Positions 44,357 to 54,824 of a DNA stretch of 64,000 nucleotides are shown here, piece after piece (the first letter of the stretch is position 1; every line of letters starts with the position of its first letter). Origin of the DNA: Rhineura floridana (lineage: Eukaryota > Chordata > Lepidosauria > Squamata > Rhineuridae). Location: the NCBI RefSeq assembly GCF_030035675.1, contig NC_084482.1, positions 231,417,943-231,481,942 on the forward strand, given 5' to 3'. The notes under the pieces were generated by a model, which saw only the letters and a list, made by a program, of their open reading frames with translations, searched no databases and was not told where the DNA came from. The position numbers and the translations under genes were made by a program.

Positions 44357-45055
44357 CAGAATTACTTGGGTGCGTGGCAGCATTAATCATTGATATCCTA
44401 ACCCATTCATAACTTTAAACTAAAGAGATTAAAGGACCCTATTCCTATTAAAAGTAGGAATGATTACCTCTCCTAGGCCCTGAGTGGGCGGCTGAATACA
44501 GCTGAAGCTATGTGGAAGAGCTCTGATCCAAAACCAGGAAGGAATCTCTTGGTCTCCAGGGTTTGCACCAAGACCCAGAGTCTCCCCGGTTCTGTCCCTG
44601 CAGTCCCTCCATGCATTCCTTGAGAGCGTAGCACACAGGTTGGAGCTCTGATCTCTCTGGCCCCCCTTCTCCTTCTCTCTCTAGATTCAAGCCTCATTTT
44701 TAAAAGACTTTTTCCACTCTCCCCCTCCAGCAAAGGAGGGGACTGGGAATCTGCTGATCTTGTGTGTGTGTGTGTGCCTGCATGAGAGTTTCTTACTGAC
44801 CCTGAAAAACTAAGGCTCCTTAGAATGAACAATGGAGGATTCTACGGTGAGTGAGGGAAGTCTGCCAAAGAAGAAGATAACATTTATGCCGTAGCTTTTG
44901 GTTAATTCTGTTTCTTAACGCTGCCCTTGTTGTTCTTCGCACAACACCTGTGGAACTCATAACCAGCCATACCAGCGGGGCAGGGGTGTGAGAGGTGGGG
45001 GTGGGAGTTATAGTTCCTGGCCTTGCACCTCCTGGGTTCCACTTGAACCAAAATG
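44357..45055 (-). other. region 3' of the zinc-finger exon
   Basis: On the minus strand this follows the last finger relic. It contains a GT microsatellite (44761-44776) and no clear polyadenylation site. Open frames on this strand have no recognised domain. Confidence 0.4.
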
Positions 45056-45059
45056 GGGT

Positions 45060-45609
<550 letters not shown>

Positions 45610-47051
45610 TCAACTGAAGGTCTTTCCACACTCCAGGCATTTATAAGGTTTGTCCCCTGTGTGACTTCTTTGATGCAAAGTAAGGTTTCCACCCCGACTG
45701 AAGGTCTTTCCACACTCCAGGCATTTATAAGGTTTGTCCCCTGTGTGAGTTCTTTGATGCGAAGTAAGGTGGTCACTCCGACTGAAGCTCTTTCCACACT
45801 CGAAGCATTTATAAGGTTTGTCTCTTGTGTGAGTTTTGTGATGCAAAATAAGGTGGCTACTCTGACTGAAGCTCTTTCCACATTCCAAGCATTTATGAGG
45901 TTTTTCCCCTGTGTGAATTCTTTGATGCGAAGTAAGGGCGCTACTCTGACTGAAGCTCTTTCCACACTCAAAGCATTTATAAGGTTTGTCTCCTGTGTGA
46001 GTTCTTTGATGCGAAGTAAGGCTATCACTCCGACTAAAGCTCTTTCCACATTCCAAGCATTCATAAGGTTTGTCCCCTGTATGAGTTTTGTGATGCCTAA
46101 TAAGGTAGCTACTCAGACTGAAGCTTTTTCCACACTCCAAGCATTCATAAGGTTTGTCCCCTGTGTGAGTTCTTTTATGTTTACTAAAGACACTACTGTC
46201 ACTGAAGCTCCTTCCACACTCGAAGCATTTATAAGGTTTGTCTCCCGTGTGAGTTCTTTGATGTGAAGTAAGGCTGTCACTCTGACTGAAGCTCTTTCCA
46301 CACTCCAAGCGTTTATGAGGTTTGTCCCCTGTGTGACTTCTTTTATGTTTACTAAAGACACTACTGTCACTGAAGCTCTTTCCACACTCCAAGCATTTAT
46401 AAGGTTTGTCTCCCGTGTGAGTTCTTTGATGCGAAGTAAGGTTGTCACTCCGACTGAAGCTCTTCCCACATTCCAAGCATTTATGAGGTTTGTCCCCTGT
46501 GTGAGTTCTTTTATGTTTACTAAAGACACTACTGTCACTGAAGCTCTTTCCACACTCTAAGCATTTATAAGGTTTGTCTCCCGTGTGAATTCTTTGATGC
46601 GAAGTAAGGCTGCTACTCTGACTGAAGCTCTTTCCACACTCAAAGCATTGATAAGGTTTGTCCCCTGTGTGAATTCTTTCATGTTTACTAAGGGTGCTAC
46701 TGTCACTGAAGCTCTTTCCACACTCCAAACATTTGTAAGGTTTCTCTCCTGTGTGACTTCTTTGATGCGAAGTAAGGTGGCCACTCTGACTAAAGCTCTT
46801 TCCACATTCCAAGCATTTATAAGGTTTGTCCCCTGTGTGAGTTCTTTGATGCGAAGTAAGGTGGCCACTCTGACTAAAGCTCTTTCCACATTCCAAGCAT
46901 TTATGAGGTTTTTCCCCTGTGTCCGTCTGTCGCTCTTCTTGTCTCTTTGCTCCATCTTGACTCCTCAGTTTCTGCTCCTGCATCTGCTCCTCAGCTTTTT
47001 CCAGTGATATTTCAGATGGTTCTCCCTCAGCCTTGACTCCCCAGATGTATC
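45610..47051 (-). CDS. C2H2 zinc-finger exon of a KRAB-type ZNF gene, about 15 fingers
   Basis: A minus-strand last exon. A pyrimidine-rich TTTTCATTCCATCAG at 47052-47066 gives the acceptor, after which the frame reads [20 protein letters not shown] and a short Gln/Glu/Lys-rich spacer. Fifteen consecutive 28-residue C2H2 fingers follow, with consensus [24 protein letters not shown], and a sixteenth is cut by a stop. Finger 8 has Arg for its first zinc ligand (KRLEC) and is probably degenerate. Linkers are mostly TGDKP instead of TGEKP. Two finger types alternate in fingers 5-9: SxxLTSHQ and DSSVFSKHK. Such proteins bind DNA in the nucleus and, with a KRAB box, repress transposons through TRIM28. 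The only KRAB-A exon upstream on this strand (52719-52859) is frameshifted, so this may be a KRAB-less or dying gene. No start codon of its own is assigned; an ORF start at 47154 would lie in the intron. Confidence 0.85.
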
Positions 47052-47165
47052 CTGATGGAATGAAAAGGAAAGGAGATAAAATGATGTGGATAAATCCTGT
47101 GAATATATTATGATTTGTTCTTTGAAAACATATTTCTGGGAGTTCTGTTGACATCAGAGTTTAAC

Positions 47166-48323
47166 TGTCGAAGCTCGACACCTTGTACGGAGTTATTTTA
47201 GCAGTAGGTGCTTGGACATGTAGTGAAAGCGGGGAGGGCAACTCCCACCTACTGTCACTATGTAGTGAAAGGCTTGAGCCCACCAGCTGTCTGCCTTCAC
47301 CATCCCAGGAGTCAATCCCCAGGTTTGGGCAATTGATCCCAGCAAGTCCTGCTTTGACAAGGTTGTGCATGCTCACACCAACCCTGCAAGGTAGTAACTG
47401 CCACCACCCTTCTAGCTGGTTAGCACTCTGGGGCGAAGGGAACTGCAGAGCCCAGTTAAAACACCAGAGCTTCTCAGGAGAAGAGTATGGATGCACTCCT
47501 TGTCCCTTCTAAAGTCTCAGGTAAAACATTCCTCTGTTACACGGTAGTTGTAGTTGAATGGCAAGGACTGAATTTAGGAACTAAACCCCCTCTCTGGAGT
47601 GAACACACGTTGGTTAAGATAATTAAAATTTATTAAAAAGAAAATAAGAAAAGCATAAAAGTTTTACAAATAACAAAGAGGTACACCAATAAATTTTAGT
47701 AGCAATTTAGATCCTTTTACCAGACTCCCAAAAAGTTCAGGTTTAAAAAGGAATACAGTAAGAGACTTTTGGCACAGATTACAATCACAAAAGCTTCCTA
47801 GCCTAAGCTATACTTACAGACCATAAGATCTGCAGATGAATAGCCTTCCTCCCCTCAGGGAACTTGCGTGTCGGGATGAAAAAGGAGCCACAACAGAACA
47901 TCACCTATGCAATAGGCTGACCCTCCGAAGTGGGACACAAACCCAGAGTTCTGAGCCCCTTGTTATGGAAAAGATCTTGGCCCAGCCGGAGACAATTAAC
48001 CAATTGACATTTCCATCAAAAGGATGAAAACAGTCTTCCCACGGCACCTGGCGCCTCCTCTTGGTTTCCCATTACAAACTCAAGGAGTTTTACAGCCTTG
48101 ACAGAACCAGGCCCCTTCTGCTGATCAGGAGGTGCTAAGCTAACTGTCAGCCGATAGCGCTGTGTTGTAAAATCACCAAGTCACAGTGATGGGGGGAACC
48201 AAAGGTTTAACTGCTTGCCAGCAGGTTAACAAAACAGATGTCAAGGGGAAAAATCCTCACAAGGCTTTGGTGTTCAGCCATTTTAAATGCAGGCCAGGGT
48301 AAAGCTGGCAAGCTGGCATGACA
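47166..48323. mobile_element. possible solo LTR, gypsy-related
   Basis: The segment starts TGTCGAAGC and ends GGCATGACA. A stretch CCTGCAAGGTAGTAACTGCC, ACCACCC with CTAGCTGGTTAGCACTC and GGGGCGAAGGGAACT parallels CTTGTAAGGTAGAAAGTAGGCTG-type sequence at 37830-37910 in the LTR at 37711. No target duplication is seen. It is old and diverged. Confidence 0.4.
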
Positions 48324-48550
48324 GAACACAGGTTGTGAAAAGAGATGCAGAGAGAGACGACTGTCATAAAAATCTGCTCTCTTGTTCCTCCATTTAAGGT
48401 GGACAGCCCAGTACTTATAATGGGGAAATATTATATAGCCATATGATGGGGAATGAAACATACATAAGCAAGTTATATTCTTCTATAAAACCACTTGTAT
48501 TCAAAAAGGTTCATAACATATTAATAGATTTGTGAAAGCAAGACTCTTTT
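48324..48550. other. no recognised feature
   Basis: Short AT-rich stretch between the LTR-like segment and the CR1. Confidence 0.35.
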
Positions 48551-48654
48551 TTTCTTTTAGCGCAGTCTTCCCTGACTCTGGTTTGTCCTTTAGATAGTTT
48601 GGTAGACAGTGCTGGGGAGGAGTCAGTGGTCGTGGTGCACGTTGGCACCAACAT

Positions 48655-49538
48655 AAGAACATAAGAAGAGCCTGCTGGATCAGGCCAGTGGCCCATCTAG
48701 TCCAGCATCCTGTTCTCACAGTGGCCAACCAGGTGCCTGGGGGAAGCCCGCAAGCAGGACCCGAGTGCAAGAACACTCTCCCCTCCTGAGGCTTCCGGCA
48801 ACTGGTCTTCAGAAGCATGCTGCCTCTGACTAGGGTGGCAGAGCACAGCCATCATGGCTAGTAGCCATTGATAGCCCTGTCCTCCATGAATTGGTCTAAT
48901 CTTCTTTTAAAGCCGTCCAAGCTGGTGGCCATTACTGCATCTTGTGGGAGCAAATTCCATAATTTAACTATGCGCTGAGTAAAGAAGTACTTCCTTTTGT
49001 CTGTCCTGAATCTTCCAACATTCAGCTTCTTTGAATGTCCACGAGTTCTAGTATTATGAGAGAGGGAGAAGAACTTTTCTCTATCCACTTTCTCAATGCC
49101 ATGCATAATTTTATACACTTCTATCATGTCTCCTCTGACCCGCCTTTTCTCTAAACTAAAAAGCCCCAAATGCTGCAACCTTTCCTCGTAAGGGAGTCGC
49201 TCCATCCCCTTGATCATTCTGGTTGCCCTCTTCTGAACCTTTTCCAACTCTAGAATATCCTTTTTGAGATGAGGCGACCAGAACTGTACACAGTATTCCA
49301 AATGCGGCCGCACCATAGATTTATACAACGGCATTATGATATCGGCTGTTTTATTTTCAATACCTTTCCTAATTATTGCTAGCATGGAATTTGCCTTTTT
49401 CACAGCTGCCGCACACTGGGTCGACATTTTCATCGTGCTCTCCACTACAACCCCGAGGTCTCTCTCCTGGTTGGTCACCGCCAGTTCAGACCCCATCAGC
49501 GTATATGTGAAATTAAGATTTTTTGCTCCAATATGCAA
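48655..49538 (-). mobile_element. CR1 LINE 3' end inserted in the other CR1
   Basis: An open minus frame (49538-48858) encodes the last 226 residues of CR1 ORF2, from MHIGAKNLNFTYTLMG to DQFMEDRAINGY, without a lesion. The 3' UTR ends in AAGAACATAAGAAG-type repeats at 48655. It is nearly identical to 39709-40600. It splits a GTN|DMG codon string of the host CR1; only about 3 bp (AAC) is repeated at the two sides. Confidence 0.92.
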
Positions 49539-49540
49539 AA

Positions 49541-49865
49541 CGACATGGGGAAATGCAGCCGTGAGGTCCTGGAAGCAAACTTTAGGTTGCTAGGTAGGAA
49601 GCTGAAAGCCAGGACCTCCAAGGTGGCTTTCTCTGAAATGCTACCGGTTCCACGCACAGGACCAGCCAGACAGGCACAGCTTTGCAGTCTCAATGCGTGG
49701 ATGAGACGATGGTGTCGGGTGGAAGGGTTTGGATTTGTTAGGCACTGGGGAACATTTTGGGAGAAGCTGGGCCTGTACAAAAGGGACAGGCTCCACTTGA
49801 ACCAGAATGGAACCAGACTGCTGGCACTTAAAATTAAAAAGGTGGCAGAGCAGCTTTTAAACTGA
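49541..49865 (+). CDS. CR1 ORF1, SGNH esterase-like C-terminus
   Basis: Transposon protein of CR1. The segment reads VAFSEMLPVPRTGPARQA, LNAWMRRWCRVEGFGFV, HWGTF and DRLHLNQNGTRLLA, ending with a TGA after VAEQLLN. In CR1 ORF1 the D.LHLN block holds the Asp and His of a SGNH-type esterase, and both are kept (DRLHLN). The usual DGLHL Gly is Arg here. The N-terminal part lies at 48593-48652, on the other side of the inserted CR1. Confidence 0.8.
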
Positions 49866-50042
49866 CTGAGGGGGGAAACCCGACAGGAGCTGAGGAAGGT
49901 CCAGTTTGGAATAAACCTCCCCCCTGGGATAAAGACCAAAGAAATGATGACATTTTAAAAGGAGTAGGCCTAGAAGTAGGCGTTGTGAGAGCAGGGGCAC
50001 AGGATATAAATTCAGAAGAGCAAAATTACCACAGGCCAAACC

Positions 50043-50157
50043 CAGAGCTTGGAAAAGTTACTTTTTTGAACTACAACTCCCATATCCCAATGTAGTAGCC
50101 ATGCTGGCTGGGGCTGATGGGAGTTGTAGTTCAAAAAAGTAACTTTTCCAAGCTCTG
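50043..50157. mobile_element. hairpin MITE (AGCTTGGAAAAGTTAC family), complete
   Basis: CAGAGCTTGGAAAAGTTACT, then TTTTGAACTACAACTCCCAT, is mirrored by ATGGGAGTTGTAGTTCAAAA and AGTAACTTTTCCAAGCTCTG, with a spacer of about 25 bp. The arms match over some 43 bp almost perfectly. It is inserted between CR1 ORF1 and ORF2. Confidence 0.9.
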
Positions 50158-51235
50158 GAACCACAAGTGCCAAAGACACTTGAAGAGAGACACTGCTTAC
50201 AAGTGCCTGTACGTTAATGCTAGGAGCCTGCGAACCAAGATGGGAGAACTGGAGTGCTTGGTCTTAAAGAAGAGCATTGATATAGTGAGCATAACGGAGA
50301 CCTGGTGGAATGGAGAAAACCAGTGGGATACGGTTATCCCTGGATATAAACTATATCGGAAGGACAGGGAAGGACGTATTGGTGGCGGAGTCGCTCTATA
50401 TGTGAAAGAAGGCATTGAATCCAGCAAGCTCGAAACCCCAAAAGAGGCAGACTCCTCCACAGAATCATTGTGTGTGGTGATACCATGCCCCAGGAGGAAT
50501 TTAATACTGGGAACGATCTATCGTCCCCCTGATCAAAATGCTCAGGGAGACCTGGAGATGAGATATGAAATTGAGGAAGCATCCAAACTAGGAAATGTGG
50601 TAGTAATGGGTGACTTCAACTACCCGGACATAGACTGGCTGCATATGTGTTCCAGTCATGACAAAGAAGCAAAATTTCTAGATATTCTAAATGATTATTC
50701 CCTAGACCAGTTGGTCATGGAACCGACCAGAGGGACGGCAACCCTGGACTTAATCCTCAGTGGGGACCGGGACCTGGTGCGAGATGTAAGTGTTGTTGAA
50801 CCGATTGGGAGCAGTGACCACAGTGCTATTAAATTAAACATACATGTAAATGGCCAATTGCCAAGAAAATCCAACACGGTCACATTTGACTTCAAAAGAG
50901 GAAACTTCACAAAAATGAGGGGATTGGTAGAAAGAAAGCTGAAAAACAAAGTCCAGAGGGTCACATCACTCGAAAATGCTTGGAAGTTGTTTAAAAACAC
51001 TATATTAGAAGCTCAACTGGAGTGCATACCACAGATTAGAGAAGGTAACCCCAGGGCCAAGAAGATGCCAGCATGGTTAACGAGCAAGGTCAAAGAAGCT
51101 CTAAGAGGCAAAAAGTCTTCCTTTAGAAAATGGAAGTCTTGTCTGAATGAAGAAAATAAAAAAGAACACAAACTCTTGCAAGAGAAATGCAAGAAGACAA
51201 TAAGGAATTTGAGGAGCACATTGCTAAGAACATAA
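50158..51235 (+). CDS. CR1 ORF2, APE-type endonuclease domain
   Basis: Transposon protein that nicks target DNA before reverse transcription. Catalytic landmarks are all present: CLYVNARSL (Asn), SITETWWNG (Glu), GTIYRPP (Tyr/Arg), VVMGDFNYPDIDW (Asp, Asn) and GSSDHSAI (Ser-Asp-His). The frame stays open for about 350 codons to 51235. The true N-terminus was lost or displaced by the hairpin MITE, so the first 14 residues of the ORF starting at 50117 are MITE-derived. Near 51200 the frame shifts by one at the KKTIR block and continues at 51187-51654 through EEHIAKNIKTNNKKFYKY to SPGPDGIHPRVLKELK. Confidence 0.9.
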
Positions 51236-51727
51236 AAACCAACAACAAAAAATTCTATAAATACATTCAAAGCAGGAGACCATCTAGGGAGACAATTGGA
51301 CCCTTGGATGATAAGGGAGTCAAAGGTGTACTAAAGAACGATAAGGAGATTGCAGAGAAGCTAAATGAATTCTTTGCATCTGTCTTCACAGTGGAAGATA
51401 TAGGGCAGATCCCTGAACCTGAACTAACATTTGCAGGAAGGGATTCTGAGGAACTGAGACAAATAGTGGTAACGAGAGAGGAAGTTCTAGGCTTAATGGA
51501 CAATATAAAAACTGACCAATCACCGGGCCCAGATGGCATCCACCCGAGAGTTCTCAAAGAACTTAAATGTGAAATTGCTGATCTGCTAACTAAACATGTA
51601 ACTTGTCCCTCGGGTCCTCCTCCGTGTCCGAGGACTGGAAAGTGGCCAATGTAACGCCAATATTCAAAAAGGGATCCAGAGGGGATCCCGGAAATTATAG
51701 GCCAGTTAGCTTAAGTTCTGTCCCTGG
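51187..51727 (+). CDS. CR1 ORF2, EN-RT linker and start of RT
   Basis: It reads KFYKYIQSRRPSRETIGPL, KLNEFFASVFTVEDIGQIP, SPGPDGIHPRVLKELK, then after a second frame change SEDWKVANVTPIFKKGSRGD and GNYRPVSLSSVPGK. Beyond that the element is lost. It is nearly identical to the first part of the CR1 at 39709-41730. Confidence 0.85.
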
Positions 51728-52718
51728 AAAAGACAGAAAAGGGCCAGAGTATATGGTTTGGATCTCTGAAAGGGAAATGATGGTGTGTTGCGTATAAATA
51801 AATGCTCCCTTCCTGAATACATTTTCTCTGAAAAACGTCCTACTGATTTTGATGGAGTCAACTTTGATGAGAGCATGTTTGGGATTGGAGCTTAATTTTA
51901 ACTTCCAGTTTATGATTCAGTTATAATTTGCATAGCGAAAGGGCTGCAGCAATGGGGGTGGTGGGTGGGGGAGTGAGAAATTTGTCAGAGAGAGTGTTTC
52001 TCCCCCCACCCCCTACTCCCCATAATCCATCTCTGGTACCAACCATGCAGATGCTGAATTAGACAAAATATTCAAAAGCACATAAAGCGAAGGTCTAAGT
52101 GATGGTATGATTCTGAAAAATATATGTAGAAAGGAATGATGGAAAATATATTCTATGGCTGAGTACACAATAATGTCCAATTTCTAATGCACCTGCAATT
52201 TACCACACAGAGTGTGATGTGAACTGCTAGCTTTGTAGACAAGATGTACATCCACTCCCAATGACAACACACCAATAAAAGGCAGAGGTGTGCTAATACA
52301 GAAATATAAAATGCAAAGATAAAATGCACAACAATATCTGGAATGTGGCAACATTCTTGCAGAAACTGCACTTGGGCTGTCTTCAGGGCTGGCAAGGACT
52401 TCGACTCCAATGCGTGGGGACAGGATCCAGGAGGGCACCAGCCCTGCTCACAGACTGGTGCAAGCACAGGGGTGCCCACCTTGATTCTGCAAGCTGCCAC
52501 CTCTGCCTCTTCCTAGGCCCCAAAGGCAAAAACTGGACGGAAGGAGGAAGGGGGGAGAGGGGGGGGACTCTCCCAAGCTCCAAGGGAGCAGCTCTTCCCA
52601 CTGTGGAGTTTGGACTACAGCTCCCAGAATCCCTAGTGAGAAACTGACTTTCCACTCCATGCATCATTGGCGCAAATGGCCTTCAACATCTATCAGTCAA
52701 GAAAACGTGTCTCCTTAC

Positions 52719-52859
52719 TGAAAGAGGCTCCAATCTCATAATTCTCCTCCATGGCTTCCCTGCGCGGAGCACTTTGGCCCGGATCCAGGAGATCCACTCC
52801 TCCTCCGTGAAATGCACAGCTGCTGCCTCCTCCTCCTCCTCCTCCAAGTTCACCAGACC
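52719..52859 (-). pseudogene. KRAB-A exon, frameshifted (copy 2)
   Basis: A 141 bp exon between acceptor TTCTTCTTCCAG and donor GTAAGG reads GLVNLEEEEEEAAAVHF, TEEEW, then in the next frame DLLDPGQSAPRREAMEENYE. It has the same one-base loss after TEEEW as 16432-16572. It also has VN-L where copy 1 has VTF, and two changes in the second half (SAPRR against STPHR). It is the nearest KRAB-A exon upstream of the finger exon at 47051 on this strand, 5.7 kb away, with the CR1 insertions between. Confidence 0.75.
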
Positions 52860-53176
52860 CTGGAAGAAGAACATGCCCTCTGCTCAACAGACGGCCTCTT
52901 CCGCACAGACCATTGCATCCAGCTTGAAAGGGGAAGGGCAACAGGGTGTGCTTCAATCACTCACAGCACTCAAAGCGCTCCTCCCACATGTCAAAGTTGG
53001 ATCCTGAGGCGAGGGTCCAGTAAGGATCTGGCCCACAGACCCAGAAAGGGGGCCCACAGCTGGTTTTGAGACTGGAGGGCTGTAAACGCCATAAGCAGAA
53101 AGGGCATTTACCTTGGCCCGTTCCCCAAAAGAGCAAAACATTAGGATCAAATCCAGAACATCTCAACACGGCCATT

Positions 53177-53355
53177 TAGGTGAAGGGCATTTGCCTTGCA
53201 TGCAAAAAGTCCTGGGTTCAATTCTCAGCAGCATCTCCAGGCAGGGCTGGGAAAGGCTCCCTACTTGAAACCCGGGACACCAGCTGCCAGTCAGTGCAGG
53301 TAATACTGAGCTACGTGGACCAAGTCAATATAAGGCACCTTCCTCTGTTTCCACA
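53177..53355 (+). repeat. tRNA-derived SINE (copy 2)
   Basis: Same boundaries and Pol III box-like motifs as 16889-17070. An extra 50 bp follows it here (GCTCGCACAAACACAGCCAG...) that copy 1 lacks. Confidence 0.75.
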
Positions 53356-53695
53356 AAGCTCGCACAAACACAGCCAGTTTTCAATAATGTCATCCCTGGC
53401 CACTCTTCCCAATTCCTCAAGTAAATGACTTTCTGATCATTTAATTTATAATGAAATAAAACTGGCCTCTTCTCTAAAGTGAGCAGCTGGGGTGCAAAGC
53501 GGGAGGCTGACACCACCCTTGCCTACCTTGCAGGGCTGCAGTTTGGACGACTGAGATGAGCTTATTTGCTGGTATGTTTATTCAGACCTTCCAAGGGCCC
53601 CAGAGTGGGAAATGTAGGTTGATCTCCCCCTCCCTAACCTTCAGCAGCAGCAACGATGTTGTAAGGTCAGGAAGGCAAGGAGATGATTGTCCTAA

Positions 53696-53703
53696 TGTGT
53701 GTA

Positions 53704-53758
<55 letters not shown>

Positions 53759-53760
53759 TT
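53696..53760 (+). repeat. (GT)n(GA)n microsatellite
   Basis: A short GT run is followed by about 22 GA units with one CA interruption. The GA part has grown compared with 17391-17406. Confidence 0.9.
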
Positions 53761-54239
53761 ATCTGCATTGGGGGGAGGCTTGAGGAGATCCCAAGAAGAG
53801 GCAAAGTGCATTTGGGGGAGAGGGTAAGCACTGAGCTGGGGGTTCGACTGGATGGTCTTACCGGTCCCTTCCAACTCTATGATTCTACATAAAGCGTGTT
53901 TCCTCCCAGGAACTATCGGAGTGCAGAAATGGGCTCGCAGAAACACACTGTCGACAGAATGGACAATAAAACAGGCCCCGTTTGTAGGTGGAGAAAACCC
54001 CATGAATTCCTGGGGGGAGATGTGGGGGGGAGGATCTCCCCCTTTTCCACCCCCCAAAGGCAAATTCCTGACCCTCTCCCCACCCCCACTGCTGCACCTC
54101 TCTCTCGCTCTTGCGTCCTCGCCACGATTCAGCCTCTTCTTCCTCCTCCTCTTCCTCCTCCTCGGAACTTAATCAAGCCTCTTTGCTTCCTATTGTCTCC
54201 CTCCCTCCTATTTGCATGACCACTTCCTGCCTCTCTAGG

Positions 54240-54352
54240 AAGCAGAGCGCAGATCCTTTCCCCGCTGGAGGACTGAATGCCAGGCGCGCTCTGGGCCAAC
54301 GTCTTGCAGGCTCTGCCCCTTGCGCAAATCCAGGGCGCAGGCGCGGAGGTTC
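54240..54352 (-). promoter_or_regulatory. GC-rich head of KRAB gene copy 2
   Basis: It contains the same GCGCAGGCGC-type block and GCCTGCAAGACGTTGGCCC stretch as 18180-18286, placed 1.4 kb upstream of KRAB-A copy 2 on the minus strand. A promoter or first exon is inferred. Confidence 0.45.
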
Positions 54353-54824
54353 CTACTACGCCCTGTTGCCAAAGCGCTTTTTGCAAACAGCATTTCAATG
54401 GTTTCTGCCCTGCATGCAGCCTTTGATGTGACCTAGCAGGGAGAGGCGACTTAATATTACTTGTATATGTAAACACACACACAAATAGGGAAGGTGCCCT
54501 CCAACTATTAAAGTACCTGCGGAGGGTAAATGAACATCTTTTAGTAATATACAGTGAAGTGAACGCTGTAAGTCATTTAAGTCAATTTATATTTTTTTTC
54601 TTGGTTTTTATTATGCACTTTTTTCACTGTCCAACTTTCACATCCACACACAGAGATCGGGAATACCATGGTCTGAATGATCCTGACTTTGGTGTTCAGT
54701 GATACGTCTTTGCATTTGGGGACCTTTTCTAGTTCTCTCATAGCTGCCCTCCCCAGTCTTAGCCTTCTTCTGATTTCTTGACTGTTGTCTCCATTTTGGT
54801 TAATGACGGTGCCAAGGTATTGAT

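Larger units (their letters stand above)
48560..51730 (+). mobile_element. CR1 LINE, ORF1 to RT start, with two insertions
   Basis: It starts inside ORF1 (DSLVDSAGEESVVVVHVGTN, 48593-48652), is interrupted by a minus-strand CR1 (48655-49538), continues with DMGKCSREVLEANFRLLGRK in ORF1, is interrupted again by a hairpin MITE (50043-50157), then carries ORF2 endonuclease and the beginning of the RT to GNYRPVSLSSVPGK. It ends at 51730 by joining segmental duplication 2. With the RT catalytic core and 3' end missing, it is 3'-truncated, which LINE insertion does not produce, so a later rearrangement removed the end. Confidence 0.9.
51731..54352. repeat. segmental duplication 2, copy 2
   Basis: Same orientation and order as 15722-18286. 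The left edge is fused to the truncated CR1 and the right edge continues into sequence not shared with copy 1. It carries extra sequence at 52330-52700, including an ACTACAGCTCCCAGAATCCC repeat fragment, in place of 16325-16420. Confidence 0.9.

Noticed and set aside
45610-47154. Start codon at 47154 as the true N-terminus of the zinc-finger protein
   Set aside because: A good acceptor (TTTTCATTCCATCAG) lies at 47052, and the 34 residues before it are intron-like and contain no known ZNF leader.
48560-51730. Reading the two opposite CR1 pieces as one 5'-inverted CR1 insertion
   Set aside because: The plus-strand ORF1 reads straight across the minus-strand piece (GTN before, DMGKCS after), so the minus piece is a later insertion.
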